From a virus: a DNA stretch of 43,498 bases. Below, piece by piece: positions 8,887 to 17,050 of this stretch. The stretch spans positions 1 to 43,498 of the IMG/VR virus record IMGVR_UViG_3300038454_000027. One strand, given 5' to 3'. The position numbers and the translations under genes are program-made. Within the stretch, counting starts at the first letter, position 1. Each line of letters opens with the position of its first letter. Below the pieces are notes generated by a model. That model did not search any database. It was not told the origin of the DNA and saw nothing but the letters and a program-made list of their open reading frames with translations.

Positions 8887-9221
8887 TAATGCACCCCATA
8901 CTTGAAAGGAACATCAAGGCCCAAGTGCATGCATGCGAGCCGACTGCTCGCCGACTTTATGACAGCCGGATAGTCGTCGGCCGTCAGGGAGTATAGCGTC
9001 CCCGCTTCCAAATCTTGCTCAGTGATCAAGTACTTGTGCGGATGTTCTAGTAATTGCCATGACTTGCGTATAGCCAGAGCGAGCTTATCGTACAGTTCAT
9101 CGCTCAGTAGAGAAACATTCCTGCAATAGTAAAGATAGCTCGCTCCTAGAAACCACGGAATTACGGTCTGCGGCGCTTGGCCGATCTTTGACAAACACAT
9201 CTGATCTAGCACCGCAGACAT
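8886..9221 (-). CDS. small protein resembling the LigA N-terminal domain
   Basis: 111 residues. The stretch GASYLYYCRNVSLLSDELYDKLALAI resembles the beginning of NAD-dependent DNA ligase ('YYV.D.P.ISDaEYDrL..EL'). Small phage proteins with this piece alone are known as LigA-related proteins of unknown function; a nucleotidyl-transfer domain is absent. It abuts the upstream gene at 9222. Ligase activity is not expected. Confidence 0.6.
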   Translation of the reverse strand: MSAVLDQMCLSKIGQAPQTVIPWFLGASYLYYCRNVSLLSDELYDKLALAIRKSWQLLEHPHKYLITEQDLEAGTLYSLTADDYPAVIKSASSRLACMHLGLDVPFKYGVH

Positions 9222-9470
9222 TCAGTCTCCACGTGTAAGCTGCTTAATCTTCATGGCCAGCTTGGCGATTTTGATCGCCGAAAGCGAGCCGATGTCTTCC
9301 CCGTTGAGGATGAACACCAACTCGCTATCCTTCCCGAAGTTGTCCGGGATGTGAACCGGGACCGTGTTGACGTTGTCAACGTCGCCGCGCTTCACCTTCT
9401 CCCGAACGGACTCCCGGCTCTTGAGCGTCAACGCGTCAAGAACCTCGATTTCGTCAACGACTCCTGACAC
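9222..9470 (-). CDS. hypothetical protein
   Basis: 82 residues, charged and mixed alpha/beta (DVDNVNTVPVHIPDNFG, then LSAIKIAKLAMKIKQL helix). It overlaps the gene upstream by 17 bases, typical of this tightly packed cluster. No recognisable motif. Confidence 0.6.
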   Translation of the reverse strand: MSGVVDEIEVLDALTLKSRESVREKVKRGDVDNVNTVPVHIPDNFGKDSELVFILNGEDIGSLSAIKIAKLAMKIKQLTRGD

Positions 9471-9828
9471 CGCCGCCCCTCTTTCTCATGGGGCCAGCAA
9501 CGCCGCCGATACCCCCGGCCGGAGGCATCGCCGCTGGGGGCGGCGTCATCGGGCGAGCGGGCATGACCGGCATAGCGCCGCCAGCCGGAGGCATCGCCGC
9601 CGCCATCGGCGCCCCGGCCGGGGCCGCGCCAGCGCCGCCGGGGCTACCGATCAGGATATTGACCTGCGTGCCGCCCTTCTTTTTGCCGGTCTTCCCGCCC
9701 CGTGCGCGGTCCATCGGCTCCACGGAGCCGCCGTCCGCATAGCCAGGATGCGCGGAAGTCGAATGCACGCCAAGGTGGGCGAAACGGGCGTCGTGGGTCC
9801 GCTTGGCCTGTGCTCTGAGTTCTTTCAT
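9454..9828 (-). CDS. Gly/Ala/Pro-rich low-complexity protein
   Basis: 124 residues. The first 50 are basic with HPGYADGGSVEPMDRARGGK, the rest is a Pro/Ala/Met/Gly repeat region (PPAGG and MPA units) ending in a basic RKRGGGVRSR. Such disordered proteins are common between portal and scaffold genes in alphaproteobacterial phages; their function is unknown. Codon use agrees with the neighbours, and it overlaps the next gene by 17 bases. Confidence 0.6.
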   Translation of the reverse strand: MKELRAQAKRTHDARFAHLGVHSTSAHPGYADGGSVEPMDRARGGKTGKKKGGTQVNILIGSPGGAGAAPAGAPMAAAMPPAGGAMPVMPARPMTPPPAAMPPAGGIGGVAGPMRKRGGGVRSR

Positions 9829-9848
9829 CTGCAGTCCTCACCGAATGC

Positions 9849-10142
9849 TTAGTGTTCCGATTCGGGAACAATCTCCCAATCATGGGCGAGCATGTCTCTT
9901 GACGTAGGCCGCCAACCCATCTCGATCACGCCGTCAGCCGCTTTCATGGTCAAGCACGGACCAACTTCGGCGAAACCTCCGTTACGCTGTGCAAAGTCGC
10001 GGTTCGCAGCGGCCCAAAAAGCGCCAGACGGCAAAGCCTCAGAGCCGGGACTGTAGGCAACCCACATCCCCTTGCCGTTCCACCCTGCCCGGCGCATACG
10101 CTGACCAAGCAAAAGTTGGTCGATTGTTTCGCCGAAGTTCAT
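9849..10142 (-). CDS. DUF2829 protein, Tad2-like (candidate anti-Thoeris)
   Basis: 97 residues with the DUF2829 signature: MNFGETIDQLLLGQRMRRAGWNGKGMWV at the N-terminus and SRDMLAHDWEIV at the C-terminus. The usual family length is 70-100. Members of this family include Tad2, which binds the signalling molecule of Thoeris defence (gcADPR) and so blocks cell suicide; many others are uncharacterised. The gene overlaps its neighbour by an ATGA (10139-10142) in the packaging-assembly operon, which would make it a late or virion-associated product, unlike most early anti-defence genes. Family membership is fairly sure; sponge activity is inference. Confidence 0.75.
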   Translation of the reverse strand: MNFGETIDQLLLGQRMRRAGWNGKGMWVAYSPGSEALPSGAFWAAANRDFAQRNGGFAEVGPCLTMKAADGVIEMGWRPTSRDMLAHDWEIVPESEH

Positions 10143-10345
10143 GGTTTGGCTTCCTCCGCCGCCAGCGCAATAAGGTCTGGCTTATGCAGGGGCTCCGTCC
10201 GGGCGAACCCGATAGGCTCCGGGCGCGGCCTCGGCTCGATCCCCGGCAAGGGGGGCTCGACCGGAGGTGGGGCCGGTTCTTCCGGGGCCGGTCCTGTCGG
10301 TTCTGTCGGTTCTTCCGGGGCCGGTCCTGTCGGTTCTTCAACCAT
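10139..10345 (-). CDS. Pro/Glu-rich short protein
   Basis: 68 residues dominated by repeats of EEPTGPAPEEP, so disordered. The ATG at 10345 lies 3 bases from GTTTAAAC (10349-10356), which again separates the GGAG site from the start codon. It overlaps both neighbours by a few bases. The DNA holds an imperfect 18-27 base repeat coding the acidic proline units. Function unknown. Confidence 0.5.
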   Translation of the reverse strand: MVEEPTGPAPEEPTEPTGPAPEEPAPPPVEPPLPGIEPRPRPEPIGFARTEPLHKPDLIALAAEEAKP

Positions 10346-10610
10346 AATGTTTAAACTCCATGGATGCGGGTTTCATTCTGCGGGCCGGGCCAACCCCGCG
10401 CAAGGCCCGGAGCCTGCGAAGCATGACGGTGTGATACCTGCCCTCTTTGGGGTCGTAGGGACTGATCCCTCCATACCGGACGGCGCGCGTCGGCGTCATC
10501 ATGCGCTTGTCATTGCGCCAGAAAACCCGCTGACTCAACGACCTTTCATGCGCGAGACGCGCATCGCTGTTCCCCTTGGTCTGACCGTGACGGCCCTTGC
10601 GGCAACTCAT
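10338..10610 (-). CDS. small basic protein, unknown
   Basis: 90 residues, Arg-rich, with VRYGGISPYDPKEGRYHTVM in the middle. Its start overlaps the stop of the Gp49-family gene by ATGA (10607-10610), good support for translation. No family recognised. Confidence 0.55.
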   Translation of the reverse strand: MSCRKGRHGQTKGNSDARLAHERSLSQRVFWRNDKRMMTPTRAVRYGGISPYDPKEGRYHTVMLRRLRALRGVGPARRMKPASMEFKHYG

Positions 10611-11230
10611 TTGAAAGGCTCCTTGACCGGGAAATCCACGGTGATCGAGTTCTGAGGCGCAGTCTTGGGCGGTTGATAAAGAAACGCCAGACCGGACTTG
10701 ATCTTTTCCGCTTCATCCGGGTTGAGCAACCCGGCATCGGCGAGAGACTGCGTCGTGACCGCGAGAACCGCCTCGATCTCTGCGGCGTCAGTTGACACCG
10801 ATGCATCCATCAAATGAACGTCGCGGGCGGCGTCGATGTGGGTGATAGCGGGGTTGACGATAGGGTCGGACGGCGAAGGCAGGGGGCCGACCCAAAACTG
10901 AACAGTCGTGGGGTCGTACAGCTCTTTGTTCTGCCACAGCACCTGACACAGCCAGAAGCCGGCGAACGGCCAAATCCGGCGCAGCGCGTCTTCCCTCGCC
11001 ATCCGCCGCCCGATCTCGTCGTTGAAGTTGACCGGACTCGCGCACGACGCCTCGCCGAGCACGCGGAACCCGTTGTAGAGCGTGAGGTCGCACACCGTTT
11101 TGGTGCTATCGGGGAAGTGAAAATACTCCTCTTTCATGATCATGGACTTGATCATATCGAGACTGATTTTCGGCGCCCGGAACTGGAACCCGATCTCTGC
11201 GGCGATCTCGTCAACTGTCTTTTCGGTCAT
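10607..11230 (-). CDS. Gp49-family phage protein (N4 Gp49 / Sf6 gene 66 type)
   Basis: 207 residues. Residues about 28-95 carry the family pattern: MIMKEEYFHFPDSTKTVCDLTLYNGF, then GEASC, NFNDEIGRRMAREDALRRIWPFAGFWL. This domain is widespread in tailed phages of several types, often near structural genes, without a known biochemical role. The C-terminal 100 residues are less typical and may be a separate domain. It is 9 bases downstream of the portal gene. Confidence 0.7.
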   Translation of the reverse strand: MTEKTVDEIAAEIGFQFRAPKISLDMIKSMIMKEEYFHFPDSTKTVCDLTLYNGFRVLGEASCASPVNFNDEIGRRMAREDALRRIWPFAGFWLCQVLWQNKELYDPTTVQFWVGPLPSPSDPIVNPAITHIDAARDVHLMDASVSTDAAEIEAVLAVTTQSLADAGLLNPDEAEKIKSGLAFLYQPPKTAPQNSITVDFPVKEPFK

Positions 11231-11239
11231 GGTTCTCTC

Positions 11240-13345
11240 TTATTGCTGGACTTGGTTTCCTTCGCCGTAGCCAAAGATGGCCCCGGCCATGGGATGCGTA
11301 ATCAAGTGCTGCATCAGCCGCAGATATTCAAGCTGTTTGTCGTGGTCCATCTTGGCCGCCTCGCTCTGCATGCGCGCCTGGATATCCTGCGCCTTGGTCT
11401 GCGCCGTAATGATGGCCGTCTGGAGCTTGGCCGTGTTGGCCTGCTGCGCCGTCTGCGCCTTGAGCTGCTCGGGCGACGGCTGCGATCCGGGCTGCTGTGG
11501 CGGCAGGAACAGGTCGTCAACGTCGTCGATCTGCATCATTTGCAGCACGCGGGCGACCACTTTGCGCGGGTCGAACACACCTGGGGGCGTCTGCTGAGCG
11601 ACCATGGCGAGCGCCGTCGCCTTCATCAGGCGGTGTACGTGGCTCGGAGTGTTGGGGTCCGACCGGGGCTGCAGGTTGTAGTTCTGAAGCGCGTGCTGAA
11701 TGACGGCCGGGGTCCAGGCCGGTTGGTCCGGGTCTTGCGCCGTCGTCTCAGGTTCAAGCAGCGACTCCGGGTGACGCCGGAGCAGGTCGACAAGCAGCTT
11801 CATCTCAACCGACTGCGCAGCGTGTAAACGCTTGTGCACCGCATTCAACACTTTGCCCGCCTGCTCGATGGCGGCAAGCATCGTGCCGACCGGGATGTCG
11901 CCGTTGGCGTTCTCGGTCGGAAGCTCCGCCGTCCCCCCAAGCTGCTTGCCAGCCTGCGCGATAGCCTGCGCCAACTGCATCAGAGCGGGGTCCGGCCCCT
12001 TGTAAGGCAGCGGCATGACAGCGTCATGCAACTTCACGCCGCCCGGCACATCGACTGGGGCGCCAGAGCCAGGGGCGATGCGGAAGTTGTTGTTGCTCTG
12101 CTTGGCTCCGTTTTTGGCGTACAGGAAACCGGGAAAATTGGAGAACATGCCCGCATCGAGGAGCAGACGCCATGCGCCCGTTACGGCCGTTGTGGCGTTT
12201 CCAAGGATTTGAAGTAAACCTGTACAATAGAACCCGAAGGTAGGGGCGAATCCAAAGGGAACAAACGTGCGCTTACGAATGAAATCGTCGTCCCCTTCTG
12301 CCCAGTCACGCCGAATCTCAAGAACCGTCCGGGACGTGTGGTCGATAGTGACCCGGTAAGGAAGGGGCAATCCAGTGGGCTCCCCGTCTCTATGATGTTC
12401 GAAACCGGGCAAATCCAAATCGCAACGGCATTCATAGATTGTCCTAACTTGATCTTCCGGCCGGGTGACATTGAGGTTGATCCCTTCCATCCGCGCTTTG
12501 GCCGCGTCGAACGGACTGATATTGGCGTCCGGGGACTGCAAGTCCTTGTCCAGATATACACCCGTGAGCTGCATCCGTTTAAACGTTGTGAACTGCATCG
12601 GGATAACATGCGTCACGCGGGAGGCCGTCTGGATGTCGGTCGCCGTGTTGGCGACAACCAGATGCTCCGCGTCGACCATTTCGCTCACCGGGCGACGCCG
12701 CAACGGGCAGTAGTAGACTTTTTTGAAAGCCATCCCCGAATAGCCGACCATGAACAGCATTCTGTCAGTGTCAGGGACAAATTCTGTAGCTTTTTCAGTG
12801 AGAAAGCGGTTGAAGCTCTTTTCAAGCTTTTCCGCAAGGTTGTCTTTGATGACGGTCTGCGACCCGTACACGGCGACTTTGGCCGGTCCTTCTGACGGAA
12901 GAAGCTCGCCGCGCGCGTTGGCCTGGAAGTGAAGGCACGCTTCGGCCAGAAGGGGATGCCGGACAGTCGCCATACCCTCCAGCGGGGCCGAACTGGAGGC
13001 CAAGTCGCCTCTCGGCTCCTCAATTTTGAAGCCGAGCAGCTTGATCCCGGCCGCGCGGGTCTGCAACCATTCCGCGCTTGACCTGCGATCCTCCTCGATC
13101 CCCTCCAAGAGGTCGGTCGCGATCCCCATCAGGTCGCCTGGGTCCATGAATTCAGCCAAATTGGCGTCGTGCTTCTCGGCGCCCTTCGCGCTGTAGTTCG
13201 TTTTCGGCCCGAACTCGATCACAACGCCGCCGTCGCCGCTTTCAATGACCAAAGCATCGTTTTTCTGGTCGAATTCGACCCCTTTTGGGTCAAAAACGGG
13301 GTTGTGCGCCAGGAAACGGGACAAATCGAACGCCGCGTCGGTCAT
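11240..13345 (-). CDS. portal protein
   Basis: 701 residues with AGGGGTGAGA before the ATG. It follows the large terminase by 9 bases, the standard place for the portal. The N-terminal half has the mixed alpha/beta head region (LMGIATDLLEGIEEDRRSSAEWLQ), the centre has RMLFMVGYSGMAFKKVYYCPLRRRPVSEMV, and the last 150 residues form a long Gln/Lys helix (QQANTAKLQTAIITAQTKAQDI), like the barrel of P22-type portals, which are also about 700 residues. It would form the dodecameric DNA channel and bind terminase. Confidence 0.8.
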   Translation of the reverse strand: MTDAAFDLSRFLAHNPVFDPKGVEFDQKNDALVIESGDGGVVIEFGPKTNYSAKGAEKHDANLAEFMDPGDLMGIATDLLEGIEEDRRSSAEWLQTRAAGIKLLGFKIEEPRGDLASSSAPLEGMATVRHPLLAEACLHFQANARGELLPSEGPAKVAVYGSQTVIKDNLAEKLEKSFNRFLTEKATEFVPDTDRMLFMVGYSGMAFKKVYYCPLRRRPVSEMVDAEHLVVANTATDIQTASRVTHVIPMQFTTFKRMQLTGVYLDKDLQSPDANISPFDAAKARMEGINLNVTRPEDQVRTIYECRCDLDLPGFEHHRDGEPTGLPLPYRVTIDHTSRTVLEIRRDWAEGDDDFIRKRTFVPFGFAPTFGFYCTGLLQILGNATTAVTGAWRLLLDAGMFSNFPGFLYAKNGAKQSNNNFRIAPGSGAPVDVPGGVKLHDAVMPLPYKGPDPALMQLAQAIAQAGKQLGGTAELPTENANGDIPVGTMLAAIEQAGKVLNAVHKRLHAAQSVEMKLLVDLLRRHPESLLEPETTAQDPDQPAWTPAVIQHALQNYNLQPRSDPNTPSHVHRLMKATALAMVAQQTPPGVFDPRKVVARVLQMMQIDDVDDLFLPPQQPGSQPSPEQLKAQTAQQANTAKLQTAIITAQTKAQDIQARMQSEAAKMDHDKQLEYLRLMQHLITHPMAGAIFGYGEGNQVQQ

Positions 13346-13354
13346 TTCTCACCC

Positions 13355-15019
13355 CTACATCTCGTAAAGTGGCCGGTCGTCTGTCGGAATCCCCTCCGGC
13401 ACGACGTTTGCGGCCTGAATTTCCTCTTTCCGTTCAAGATAGCGCCTTTCGCGCAGCCACCAAAGCCCTTGCGTGACGGCGTCTGTCAAGTCGTCGAACT
13501 TGGATGTCTTTTTGACCGGGTTGAAAGCGGCCATTTCATCCTCAACCATGGCGGCCCACTCGCGGTCTGGCCTGTAAATCATGCCCGCGCTGAACAAATG
13601 TTGCACCCGGTTGGCCCTGACAGTCTTATCAGCCCGGCCTGGATTGACAAACTCGATCCCGAACGACTGGTTGAACATCAATCTTTGCAGCTCTTGCACC
13701 ACAGATATACCGGAAGCCTTGACCTCGACAAGCAAAGTATCGACCCGGAACCGTTTACACGTGCTTGCGATCCATTCAACGAGGCCCCAGCTCTCCTTAC
13801 TCCTTTGCAGGAACAAAAACGCATCCTCGCCCGGCTCGCGCTCCAGGTCCGGCCCATGCAGAGCGAGGAACTTGCGCCACGCCGCCACCAGGAACACACG
13901 GGGCGATCCATTCGGGAGGTAGTTGACACCCAGCACGACGAACGCGGACGGGTCGTTGCCCTCTTTCTGCGTGTAGGCCGGGTCGCAAGAGCCGATCAAC
14001 ACGTCGAACGGGGGGTATTTGCCGTCCTCGGGCTCCCATATGTTCCACCAGTCCCGCTTGAAAATGCCGCCGCCGCGCGGCTCCGGCCGCTGTTGGTACT
14101 GCGCCGCGACCGCGAACTCACCCATCAACAGAATCTCGTCAACAGCCTCGGGCGGAACCCGCTCCGGCCAATACACCTCGCCGTCCTCCGTGCGGGGGTC
14201 GACCCACCCGATTGACGTAGGGCCGACCCGGCCGGGCTCGTAGAAAAGCGGAATCATCAAGTGGTCATAGGGCAAGCCGTCGCTGATGATCGTGCCCGAC
14301 ACGTCGTCCTCATGAACGCGCTGCATGATCACAATAATGGCCGATTTGGTCATGTGGTTTAAACGATTCGACATAGCCTCCTTGAACCACCGAACCGTTT
14401 CTTCACGAATGACCTGCGACTCGCCTTCCTTGATATTGTGGGGGTCGTCGAGCATGACTCTGTCGCCGCGCTCGCCTGTGCCCGTTCCCCTGACTGACGA
14501 AGCGAATTTCCACCCGTGCCGGTCATTGCTCGCCTTAGTAACGCCCTTACCGCGAATATTGAATCTGTGCCCATAAAGAGCTTTGTATTCTTTGGACTCA
14601 AGCAAATCTGTAAAGCGTTGATTGTCTCTTTCTGTGAGCAGAGACGAGTAACTGAAAGAGATATAGCGCAGCCCTGGATTTATTACAGCCCACTCCCAAG
14701 CAGGCCAAAAGACATTGACCAAGAGGGACTTCATCGAACCTGGAGGGACATTGATCAACAGACGGGTGATCCTGCCGTAGGACACCGCCTCCAGGTGATC
14801 GGCCATGGCCTGGAGGGGCCAGCCGTCAACAAACTCCCGGTTGGGCTCCAGAATATGCCAGAAGTATCTGACGAAGTGCATCAGGCCGCCGGGCTCGCTT
14901 TGCCGGTCGCGCTCGATGCGCATCCTCAACTCGGAAAGCGCCGCGCCGAACATTTCCTGACGCTCTCTGACAGGTTGGTCCTTGGCGCGCCGGAGCAGTC
15001 TGTTGACAATCTCATTCAC
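13355..15019 (-). CDS. terL: terminase large subunit
   Basis: 554 residues from the GTG at 15019, which has GGAG 7 bases upstream and overlaps the previous stop; an ATG at 15079 would overlap the HNH-like gene by 68 bases. Walker A is VPPGSMKS at about residues 91-98, Walker B VMLDD at 188-192. The RNase-H-like nuclease begins near GSCDPAY (Asp about 346), with a second acidic cluster in DTLLVEVKASG. The pair ATPase plus nuclease packages and cuts phage DNA with the small subunit and portal. Two motif copies (GTTTACAC at 13753, GTTTAAAC at 14357) lie inside. Confidence 0.92.
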   Translation of the reverse strand: MNEIVNRLLRRAKDQPVRERQEMFGAALSELRMRIERDRQSEPGGLMHFVRYFWHILEPNREFVDGWPLQAMADHLEAVSYGRITRLLINVPPGSMKSLLVNVFWPAWEWAVINPGLRYISFSYSSLLTERDNQRFTDLLESKEYKALYGHRFNIRGKGVTKASNDRHGWKFASSVRGTGTGERGDRVMLDDPHNIKEGESQVIREETVRWFKEAMSNRLNHMTKSAIIVIMQRVHEDDVSGTIISDGLPYDHLMIPLFYEPGRVGPTSIGWVDPRTEDGEVYWPERVPPEAVDEILLMGEFAVAAQYQQRPEPRGGGIFKRDWWNIWEPEDGKYPPFDVLIGSCDPAYTQKEGNDPSAFVVLGVNYLPNGSPRVFLVAAWRKFLALHGPDLEREPGEDAFLFLQRSKESWGLVEWIASTCKRFRVDTLLVEVKASGISVVQELQRLMFNQSFGIEFVNPGRADKTVRANRVQHLFSAGMIYRPDREWAAMVEDEMAAFNPVKKTSKFDDLTDAVTQGLWWLRERRYLERKEEIQAANVVPEGIPTDDRPLYEM

Positions 15020-15674
15020 AGGGCAACTCCGCGCCAACAGCGTCAGCTTTGCGCCTAAGCCATTGAAAAATCTCGTCAATCGGTATCTTGAACCGCTGAC
15101 TGTTGGGGTTGCGGCGATGCACCTTCAGCGCGCCGGACTTGACCGCGTTCTCGATGAAGGAGCGGCTCACGCGCAGCGCCGAGCAAGCCTCTCTGACCGA
15201 GATGAACCTCGATCCAGCCTGTATCAGGAGCGCAGCTTCGTATAAATCGGCCGTCATGACGCGTTTTTTGGTCATGCTGGCTTTGGTTCCCGGCAGACGG
15301 TACGGCGCATAATAGAGATTCTCCAGCCGCATGTCCGTCTTGATCCCGTTCCTGACCTCCACCTCATAGCCGGGCGGCGTCTCGCCGATGAAGGCCCGCG
15401 CCATCAGGTCAATGATGGAAAAGTTGTACGATTTCAAGCCCTTACGAATCATCACGTGGGGACGGCCACGGTGGAGGAACCGCGCCATGTACCGAGGTCT
15501 GTGTACGACCTCATGGGGAGAAGTCCCCCGGTGACACTTCCCATCCGTCCAGTCTGGATCACTGCCGGCTCGTGTAAACGGAGTCTTGTCGTGATAGACC
15601 CGGCCGTAGCTCGACACCAAATATCCAGGAAATCCAACGATCTTGCGCCAGCGCTCAGCGCCTTGCTCATTCAT
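15012..15674 (-). CDS. NUMOD4/HNH-like protein with HTH, inserted between terminase genes
   Basis: 220 residues. Residues 8-28 (WRKIVGFPGYLVSSYGRV) are a NUMOD4 motif, found at the front of HNH homing endonucleases. Residues about 93-130 (LMARAFIGETPPGYEVEVRNGIKTDMRLENLYYA) align with the HNH core, but the usual 'V-N-H-I/L-D/N-G' reads VEVRNG, so the central histidine is missing. The C-terminus (ISVREACSALRVSRSFIENAVKSG) is a helix-turn-helix of excisionase type. It overlaps terS by 8 bases and terL by 8, so it is coupled to both. It may be a domesticated or dead endonuclease now serving as DNA-binding protein. Confidence 0.7.
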   Translation of the reverse strand: MNEQGAERWRKIVGFPGYLVSSYGRVYHDKTPFTRAGSDPDWTDGKCHRGTSPHEVVHRPRYMARFLHRGRPHVMIRKGLKSYNFSIIDLMARAFIGETPPGYEVEVRNGIKTDMRLENLYYAPYRLPGTKASMTKKRVMTADLYEAALLIQAGSRFISVREACSALRVSRSFIENAVKSGALKVHRRNPNSQRFKIPIDEIFQWLRRKADAVGAELPCE

Positions 15675-16407
15675 AGGCTTCCCCCGTGCCGTCGTCTTCA
15701 GCCTCCGCTTCAGCGCGGTCGGCGTCCATCATTTTGGAAAGCCTTGACGGCTCGGCCGGGGACGAGTCGACTTCAACGTCGATGACGGGGCCAAGCTGCG
15801 CCTGGAGTTTGGCAATGAAACCAATCAGCTCGTTGTTGTTCATGTTCTGCATGGCGTCGATGACCGTGACTTCCTTGCGGTCAATCAGCAAGCCGTGCAG
15901 TTTGGCGAGCCCCATTGTCGCCTGCACCGCGGCGCGGGCATCCGGGCGCCAGTCCTGGGGAGGCGCTTCCGGGGGGCGCTTGACGGGATTGCCTTCGGCG
16001 TCGAGATCGGGGAGCGTGAGTTCGCCGGTTCTCGCGAAGTGTCTGTCCTCCAACAACATTTTCGTCGTCTTGTCGATGTCAATCGCCCACCGCTCCATAG
16101 CGATGGCGCGCATGCGGTCGATGTTCTTCTGTTGTTCGAGAGCTAGAGCGCGTAAACGGTCTTTGATTTTCGGCAGCCTGAGAAGCTTGTTTCCGAGGTT
16201 GGTTGCAGCCGGGCGGAGAGCGGCGTCGTCGCCCTCCGCCCGGCTGTTTAGGAGTCGGCCGCCGTTAGCGCCAACGTCGTACCCCGCAGATTCGTAAGCC
16301 TCAGCAACGGGGTAGCCCGCTGTAACATACCTGCAAAACGCTTCCTGACGAGCGTTGAGGCCCGTTATCGGGTCTTTGACGCCCGAGCGACTCTGTTTTA
16401 TGGCCAT
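15667..16407 (-). CDS. terS: terminase small subunit
   Basis: 246 residues. Residues 17-43 (LNARQEAFCRYVTAGYPVAEAYESAGY) are the N-terminal DNA-binding helix-turn-helix typical of small terminases ('LT.KQeaFc..yv..g.a..Aa..AGY'). A central helical oligomerisation region follows (KIKDRLRALALEQQKNIDRMRAIAME), then a Pro-rich linker and an acidic C-terminal tail (RAEAEAEDDG) that would contact the large subunit. It recognises the packaging site. The large subunit is two genes downstream, separated by the HNH-like gene. Confidence 0.85.
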   Translation of the reverse strand: MAIKQSRSGVKDPITGLNARQEAFCRYVTAGYPVAEAYESAGYDVGANGGRLLNSRAEGDDAALRPAATNLGNKLLRLPKIKDRLRALALEQQKNIDRMRAIAMERWAIDIDKTTKMLLEDRHFARTGELTLPDLDAEGNPVKRPPEAPPQDWRPDARAAVQATMGLAKLHGLLIDRKEVTVIDAMQNMNNNELIGFIAKLQAQLGPVIDVEVDSSPAEPSRLSKMMDADRAEAEAEDDGTGEAYE

Positions 16408-16413
16408 AGCGCC

Positions 16414-16848
16414 TTACTGGACGGTTGCCCCGTCCGACGCTGCGGGACCGCCTTGCTGGACAGGCGCAGCGCCAGCCGGGAAGGTTTGAACTGGAACCTG
16501 AAAAGTGTAGACAAGCTTCCCGTTCCGATCAATGGCGCATCCGGGCTGAATTACGTTGCTGACCGGATATAGATGCATCTCCAGAAGCGTCTGCTCCACG
16601 ATCTGATTCAGAGCTGGTATCAGAATGGTCATGCTCGCACGCACCCAAGTCTTTGACATTAGATTGGCGCGCTCTGACTCAGGGACAAGAGGAAACACTT
16701 TCTGGTCGTCGTCCGGGGCTATGACCATGACAGTGATAATGCCGGACATATGAATCTGCATGTTGACGTTGAGGTTTTCCGGAGGCGTGCTGTCATTGGC
16801 TGCGCCGGGGAGAAGCGGAAGCGGGGGACGCTTGAATTCGATGTGCAT
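16414..16848 (-). CDS. hypothetical protein upstream of terS
   Basis: 144 residues. It begins with a Pro/Leu-rich stretch, has beta segments LNVNMQIHMSGIITVMVIAP near residue 30, and ends with a disordered Ala/Pro/Gln tail. It lies 6 bases before the small terminase and is cotranscribed with it. No family recognised. Confidence 0.65.
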   Translation of the reverse strand: MHIEFKRPPLPLLPGAANDSTPPENLNVNMQIHMSGIITVMVIAPDDDQKVFPLVPESERANLMSKTWVRASMTILIPALNQIVEQTLLEMHLYPVSNVIQPGCAIDRNGKLVYTFQVPVQTFPAGAAPVQQGGPAASDGATVQ

Positions 16849-16849
16849 A

Positions 16850-17050
16850 TTAATCCTTTGGGGCTGGGTGTCTGACGAGTTCGATAAGGTCGTCGAAGGC
16901 GTCGTTTACACGCTCTATAATAGCGTCCTCCTCGAAACCGGAAGACGGGAAGCCTTCGGTGAAGAAGCCGAACCGTTCCTTGATCCGGGAGAGTTCGCGT
17001 TCCTTCTTGGAAGTCGCGCGCCTCGGGGTCGGGCGGTCATAGTCTGACAT
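16850..17050 (-). CDS. small acidic-basic helical protein, first gene of late operon
   Basis: 66 residues from the ATG at 17050 (MSDYDRPTPRRATSKKEREL), with AAAGG about 8 bases upstream. A longer frame to 17314 runs through the leader hairpin and has an N-terminus unlike a protein, so I reject it. Residues 17-60 form a charged helix with ERVNDAFDDLIELV at the end. A GTTTACAC motif (16904-16911) is inside. Unknown function. Confidence 0.6.
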   Translation of the reverse strand: MSDYDRPTPRRATSKKERELSRIKERFGFFTEGFPSSGFEEDAIIERVNDAFDDLIELVRHPAPKD

